From a bacterium EF100-94H03 bin56 (GTDB lineage: Bacteria; Pseudomonadota; Alphaproteobacteria; SP197): a stretch of DNA of 58,263 nt. Each line of letters starts with the position of its first letter. Position 1 is the stretch's first letter. The notes beneath the pieces are model-generated. The model was not told the origin of the DNA, did not search any database, and worked only from the letters and a program-made list of their open reading frames with translations. Below are positions 55,412-58,263 of this stretch, in pieces. Made by a program: the position numbers and the translations under genes. Location of the stretch: NCBI GenBank assembly GCA_002238685.1, contig MPMV01000027.1:1-58263 (forward strand), in the 5' to 3' direction.

Positions 55412-55785
55412 GTCAGCACTAATAGCGCCACATCCTTTCATTGACGCACTACCTTCTCTCCCACTAATACCTCACGTTATCCGATAGATGAGCGGCCTGT
55501 CAACGGCGTTGTTGCGCTGTCTCGATAACCGCAAGATATGGCTCCTGTATCGATCAGGAGTTGCATTTCCGGAAAAACACTATCATCAATATATGATCCG
55601 CTGTGAGAGGCTCATTCTGCGGGCCTCCGACGCATCTGCCATCGCGTGTGCCGCTTTACCCTGGGTAGACACACGGTAATCTTGCGCTATCCTGAATCCA
55701 CAGACATGTTGGTCGTCCGCTTTGTGGTCATTGTGCCCGCACCTTTGCGAACTGACGCAGGGCGTCAGTCTCTGCCAGATACGCA
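55412..55785. other. Intergenic stretch right of the invertible segment
   Basis: No gene could be supported. The sequence is less GC-rich than the surroundings. It lies outside the right recombination site. Confidence 0.35.
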
Positions 55786-55989
55786 GACCATAACATGACC
55801 ATAAGACTGGGAATGCGCGTGGAAACCTGCCGGACCACATTTTGACCACAAGAGGGACCCGGCGCCATCGTCACGGTGGCCACAAGTTGACCATAAGAAG
55901 TACAAGCATCATCGCTCACCGTGGCCACAACATGACCATAAGAAGGGTCTTGCACCATCAGTCGCGGTGACCATAGTCTGACCACAGGA
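55786..55989 (+). repeat. Array of TGACCATAAGA-type repeats
   Basis: The 11-mer TGACCATAAGA or close variants begin at 55796, 55843 (TGACCACAAGA), 55888, 55933, 55968 (TGACCATAG) and 55979 (TGACCACAGGA), plus GACCATAA at 55786. Spacings of the first four are 47, 45 and 45 bp. Two units share a longer match including GTGGCCACAA. The last unit abuts the ribosome binding site of the ribbon-helix-helix gene at 55997. Likely binding sites of a DNA-binding protein, for example iterons or relaxosome sites. Confidence 0.7.
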
Positions 55990-55996
55990 GCAGCCC

Positions 55997-56299
55997 ATGA
56001 AGGACACCACAAGGAAGCAGCGCACGGTGATGATGACCGATGCCGAGTGGCAGGACCTCAAGGAGACCGCCGCAGCCGCCGGCATGCGTGTCTCGGCCTT
56101 CATCATCCACCGCCTCGCGGTGGCGAGCGGCACTGCCGGGGACGCCCGCATCGGCGACACGCTGGCCCGCATGGAGCGCTCGCTCGCCTGTCTCGAGGAG
56201 ATCGAGCGGCTGCGCCTCGCCGATGACCCGGACACCTGGAAGACCATCAACGAGAGGGTGGACGCCCGTCTCGCACTGGAACGGAGGCTCGACCGGTGA
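55997..56299 (+). CDS. Ribbon-helix-helix protein 1, MobC-like
   Basis: A 100-residue protein with an N-terminal ribbon-helix-helix pattern: KQRTVMMTDAEWQDLKETAA, then AAGMRVSAFIIHRLAV, the form found in mobilisation accessory proteins and plasmid regulators. A helical C-terminus follows (LARMERSLACLEEIERLRLA). The ATG follows CAGGAGCAGCCC. It directly follows the TGACCATAAGA repeats, which it probably binds, and overlaps the next gene by GTGA. The relaxase gene is far away (23.5 kb), so a link to it is only a possibility. Confidence 0.6.
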   Translation: MKDTTRKQRTVMMTDAEWQDLKETAAAAGMRVSAFIIHRLAVASGTAGDARIGDTLARMERSLACLEEIERLRLADDPDTWKTINERVDARLALERRLDR

Positions 56300-56574
56300 C
56301 CGGCGATCGCGCGCGACAACACAACTACTACTGCACGGCGAAGCAGCAGGCGATCATCGCCAGGCGGGCGAAGAAGGCCGGCATGAGCCGCTCGGCGTTC
56401 ATGGTCGACTGCGCGCTTCACGACGAACCGGCGGGCGCGGAGCTGATGCCGGCGCCGGCGGAACACAAGGCCCTCCTCGATTATCTCCCGGCCACGGCCG
56501 ATATGGTGACGCGCCTGATGGCGCCGGTGCCGGACCTTGGCATGTCCGTCATCGACGCGCTCGAGTGTGAGTGA
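56296..56574 (+). CDS. Ribbon-helix-helix protein 2, MobC-like
   Basis: A 92-residue protein beginning with GTG inside the stop of the preceding gene. It repeats the same pattern, NYYCTAKQQAIIARRAKKAG, then MSRSAFMVDCALHD, and has a short helical tail (EHKALLDYLPATADMVTRLM). This is the usual layout of a second relaxosome or copy-number regulator. The two proteins are probably made in fixed ratio. Function inferred from pattern and position only. Confidence 0.55.
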   Translation: MTGDRARQHNYYCTAKQQAIIARRAKKAGMSRSAFMVDCALHDEPAGAELMPAPAEHKALLDYLPATADMVTRLMAPVPDLGMSVIDALECE

Positions 56575-56658
56575 CGGCCAGAAACTGCACTTATTTGATG
56601 AAGTCAGCGGTTGATCGCTTCACGTTCATGTGCCCGCGGTTGGACGTTGCTCGGTGCA

Positions 56659-56726
56659 GCTGTGGGTAAGTAGCCCGCCGCAGCGACTATCAGGGTTAAG
56701 GCGGCGGCGGGCTACTTATCCACAGC
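56659..56726. promoter_or_regulatory. 23-bp inverted repeat with DnaA-box-like sequences
   Basis: GCTGTGGGTAAGTAGCCCGC and CGC pair with the arm at 56704-56726 (22 of 23 bp) around a 22-nt loop. The right arm contains TTATCCACA (56716-56724), identical to the DnaA-box consensus; the left arm contains its one-mismatch inverse. It could be a replication origin element, a terminator for the ribbon-helix-helix operon, or both. The rest of 56575-56958 shows no gene. Confidence 0.5.
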
Positions 56727-56958
56727 GGGCAAACGCGATGGTGTCCGTTCTGGCGTTCCGTCTGGCGCTGGTTTTGAGGATCTGACAGCGGGAGCGCGGA
56801 CGCTACACTGGGGCCGTCGAGAACGATGCGGCGCCAGCTCGGTTTGCTGGCCAGCAACAGCCAGCGCCGCACCCTCCGAGCCATGCAAGGCGCGGCCCGC
56901 AGGCGCAGTATCGTGCGTGTTCGGGCGTGGGTCCACCCCGTTCTCATCGGTTGCCGCG

Positions 56959-57393
56959 ATGAAGAACACCGCCCGCCTGTTCACCTGTGCTTCGTGCCGT
57001 CGCCAGGTCGTTCTCTGCCAGCGCTGCGACCACGGCAACATCTACTGTTCGCGGGCCTGCAGCGGCCGGGCGCGGCTACGGTCCGTAAGGCGGGCGGGAC
57101 AGCGCTACCAGACCAGCCGCCGCGGCCGTCACAAGCATGCCGAGCGCCAGCGGCGCTACCGTGAGCGCCGCCGATGTCCGGCACCGGCAAGGCCGGCCTC
57201 AACGCAGAAAGTGACGCATCACCCTTTGACCACGACCAGGCGACGTCCTCTTGTGGCGCCCATGCCAATGGGGCGGTCCGGAACATGGCCTTTCGGGCAC
57301 GACCACCGCGCCAGGGTGTTGCGTTGTACGCGCTGCGGCCGGTTCTGCGGCCGGACGGTCTATCCGGGCCTGCGCCCGACACGAAGGGAGTGA
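56959..57393 (+). CDS. Small zinc-ribbon protein of an IS21-type element
   Basis: A 144-residue basic protein. Two Cys pairs at the N-terminus (FTCASCRRQVVLCQRCDHGN, then IYCSRACSG) and a further CXXC near the C-terminus (LRCTRCGRFCG) suggest a zinc-binding fold. The middle is rich in arginine (RGRHKHAERQRRYRERRR). Such a gene precedes the transposase in a group of IS21-like elements. It ends 2 bp before the transposase start. The frame is open from 56917, but ATG 56959 fits the cysteine-rich start. Confidence 0.55.
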   Translation: MKNTARLFTCASCRRQVVLCQRCDHGNIYCSRACSGRARLRSVRRAGQRYQTSRRGRHKHAERQRRYRERRRCPAPARPASTQKVTHHPLTTTRRRPLVAPMPMGRSGTWPFGHDHRARVLRCTRCGRFCGRTVYPGLRPTRRE

Positions 57394-57395
57394 CG

Positions 57396-58263
57396 ATGGC
57401 CATCAATCCGAGGACCCGCGCCGAGATCCTGCGCCTTTACTGTGCCGAGACATGGAAGATCGGCACCATCGCACGCCAGCTCGGCCTTCATCACAACACG
57501 GTGCGGCGTATCGTCAGGGAGGCCGGGGTGCCCCGGCACCCGGGCAAACGCAGGTCCTCGAAGATCGACCCCTTCATGCCCTTCATCCGGCAGACCCTGA
57601 CGACCTGGCCCGGACTGCCCGCCTCACGGCTCTATCACATGATCGTTGCACGCGGCTTCCGCGGGAGCCAGAGCCACTTGCGCGCCATGATCGCGCCCGA
57701 GCGTCCCAGACCCGTGGCCGAGGCCTATCTGCGCCTCGATGCCCTTCCCGGCGAACAGGCCCAGGTCGACTGGGGTCACTTCGGCAAGGTGACGGTCGGC
57801 CGGGCAACACACCCGTTGATGGCCTTCGTCATGGTGCTCAGCCATTCCCGGCGCATCTTCCTGCACTTCTACCTCGATGGCGCCATGCACAACTTCCTGC
57901 GCGGCCATATCGAAGCCTTCGAGGCATGGCAGGGAGTGCCCCGTGAGCTCTGGTACGACAACCTGAAGAGCGTCGTGCTGGAGCGGCACGGCGATGCCAT
58001 CCGCTTCAACCCCATGTTCCTCGACTTCGCCGGACACTACCACTTCCTGCCAAAGCCCGTCGCCGTCGCCCGGGGCAACGAGAAGGGGCGTGTGGAACGG
58101 GCCATACGCTATGTCCGCGACAACTTCTTCGCCGCCCGCACCTGGGACTCGATCGACGACCTCAACAACCAGGCCCGGCAGTGGTGCGACACCATCGCCG
58201 TCGACCGTCCATGGCCCAACGACCACGCCATCTGTGTGGGCGAGGCCTTCGAACGCGAGCGCA
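57396..58263 (+). CDS. istA: IS21-family transposase IstA (truncated by window end)
   Basis: The frame is open from ATG 57396 to the window edge (289 residues visible). An N-terminal helix-turn-helix (RAEILRLYCAETWKIGTIAR, then QLGLHHNTVRRIVREAG) is followed by the DDE catalytic core. Catalytic residues visible are Asp in GEQAQVDWGHFG, Asp in ELWYDNLKSVV and Glu in ARGNEKGRVERAIRYVRDNF. GGGAG lies 5-9 bp before the ATG. The IstB helper ATPase gene would lie beyond the window. It would move the element carrying the zinc-ribbon gene. Confidence 0.92.
   Translation, partial: MAINPRTRAEILRLYCAETWKIGTIARQLGLHHNTVRRIVREAGVPRHPGKRRSSKIDPFMPFIRQTLTTWPGLPASRLYHMIVARGFRGSQSHLRAMIAPERPRPVAEAYLRLDALPGEQAQVDWGHFGKVTVGRATHPLMAFVMVLSHSRRIFLHFYLDGAMHNFLRGHIEAFEAWQGVPRELWYDNLKSVVLERHGDAIRFNPMFLDFAGHYHFLPKPVAVARGNEKGRVERAIRYVRDNFFAARTWDSIDDLNNQARQWCDTIAVDRPWPNDHAICVGEAFERER

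Noticed and set aside
55786..55989. CRISPR array
   Set aside because: The repeats are only about 11 bp, vary in sequence and are not separated by uniform unique spacers of CRISPR length; no cas gene is near.

Overview
The window is GC-rich DNA from a Gram-negative bacterium, most likely an alphaproteobacterium. The inference rests on the porin with an MKKALMGTTALVAA-type signal peptide, the dipeptide-type ABC transporter, the GcvA-type LysR regulator and the overall codon use. No rRNA or tRNA gene and no CRISPR array was seen. Much of the window is accessory DNA: group II introns, IS remnants (IS1634, IS66, IS21), toxin-antitoxin genes, a relaxase, tyrosine recombinases and many broken genes lie between ordinary chromosomal genes.

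Left part (1-23 kb). A peptide ABC transporter (fused double ATPase and two permeases on the minus strand, Tat-exported binding protein on the plus strand) is followed by an AbiE-type toxin-antitoxin pair, an orphan HigA-type antitoxin, a group II intron, a LysR regulator, a frameshifted LuxR regulator, a small secreted protein and a TbpB-like surface lipoprotein. A 401-bp repeat occurs twice (8.46 and 18.0 kb). Each copy carries two back-to-back 3' ends of an integrase gene and sits just upstream of an antitoxin gene. An adenylate/guanylate cyclase and an AmpG-like MFS transporter follow.

Middle (23-34 kb). A TrwC/TraI-type relaxase with a degenerate helicase half is followed by broken pieces of a sulfotransferase, a VapC toxin, the relaxase itself and IS66. 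Then come a TbpB-like lipoprotein and a compact three-gene operon (cupin dioxygenase-like, GlcG/HbpS-like, pyrroline-5-carboxylate-reductase-like), a decayed PEBP-family gene and a small lipoprotein.

Surface cluster (35-50 kb). Two subtilisin-family lipoprotein proteases with a C-terminal region resembling an outer-membrane barrel flank a TbpB-like lipoprotein gene and its probable exporter Slam. Two tandem 1875-bp group II introns are inserted between lipoprotein and Slam, just behind the lipoprotein terminator. Degraded Slam copies, a decayed DUF3187 gene and a cold-shock gene follow.

Right part (50-58 kb). This holds the most striking locus. A porin gene on the minus strand lacks its signal peptide. 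The missing start (promoter-like -10, ribosome binding site and first 16 codons) lies 2.7 kb away on the opposite strand, behind two overlapping tyrosine-recombinase genes. The segment is bounded by the 11-bp inverted repeat ACCACTGGTGT. Inverting it on paper restores an uninterrupted in-frame porin with a textbook signal peptide. The arrangement reads as a self-encoded invertible switch for an outer-membrane porin, captured in the OFF orientation. The window ends with TGACCATAAGA-type repeats, two small ribbon-helix-helix proteins, a hairpin with paired DnaA-box-like sequences and an IS21-type transposase cut by the window edge.
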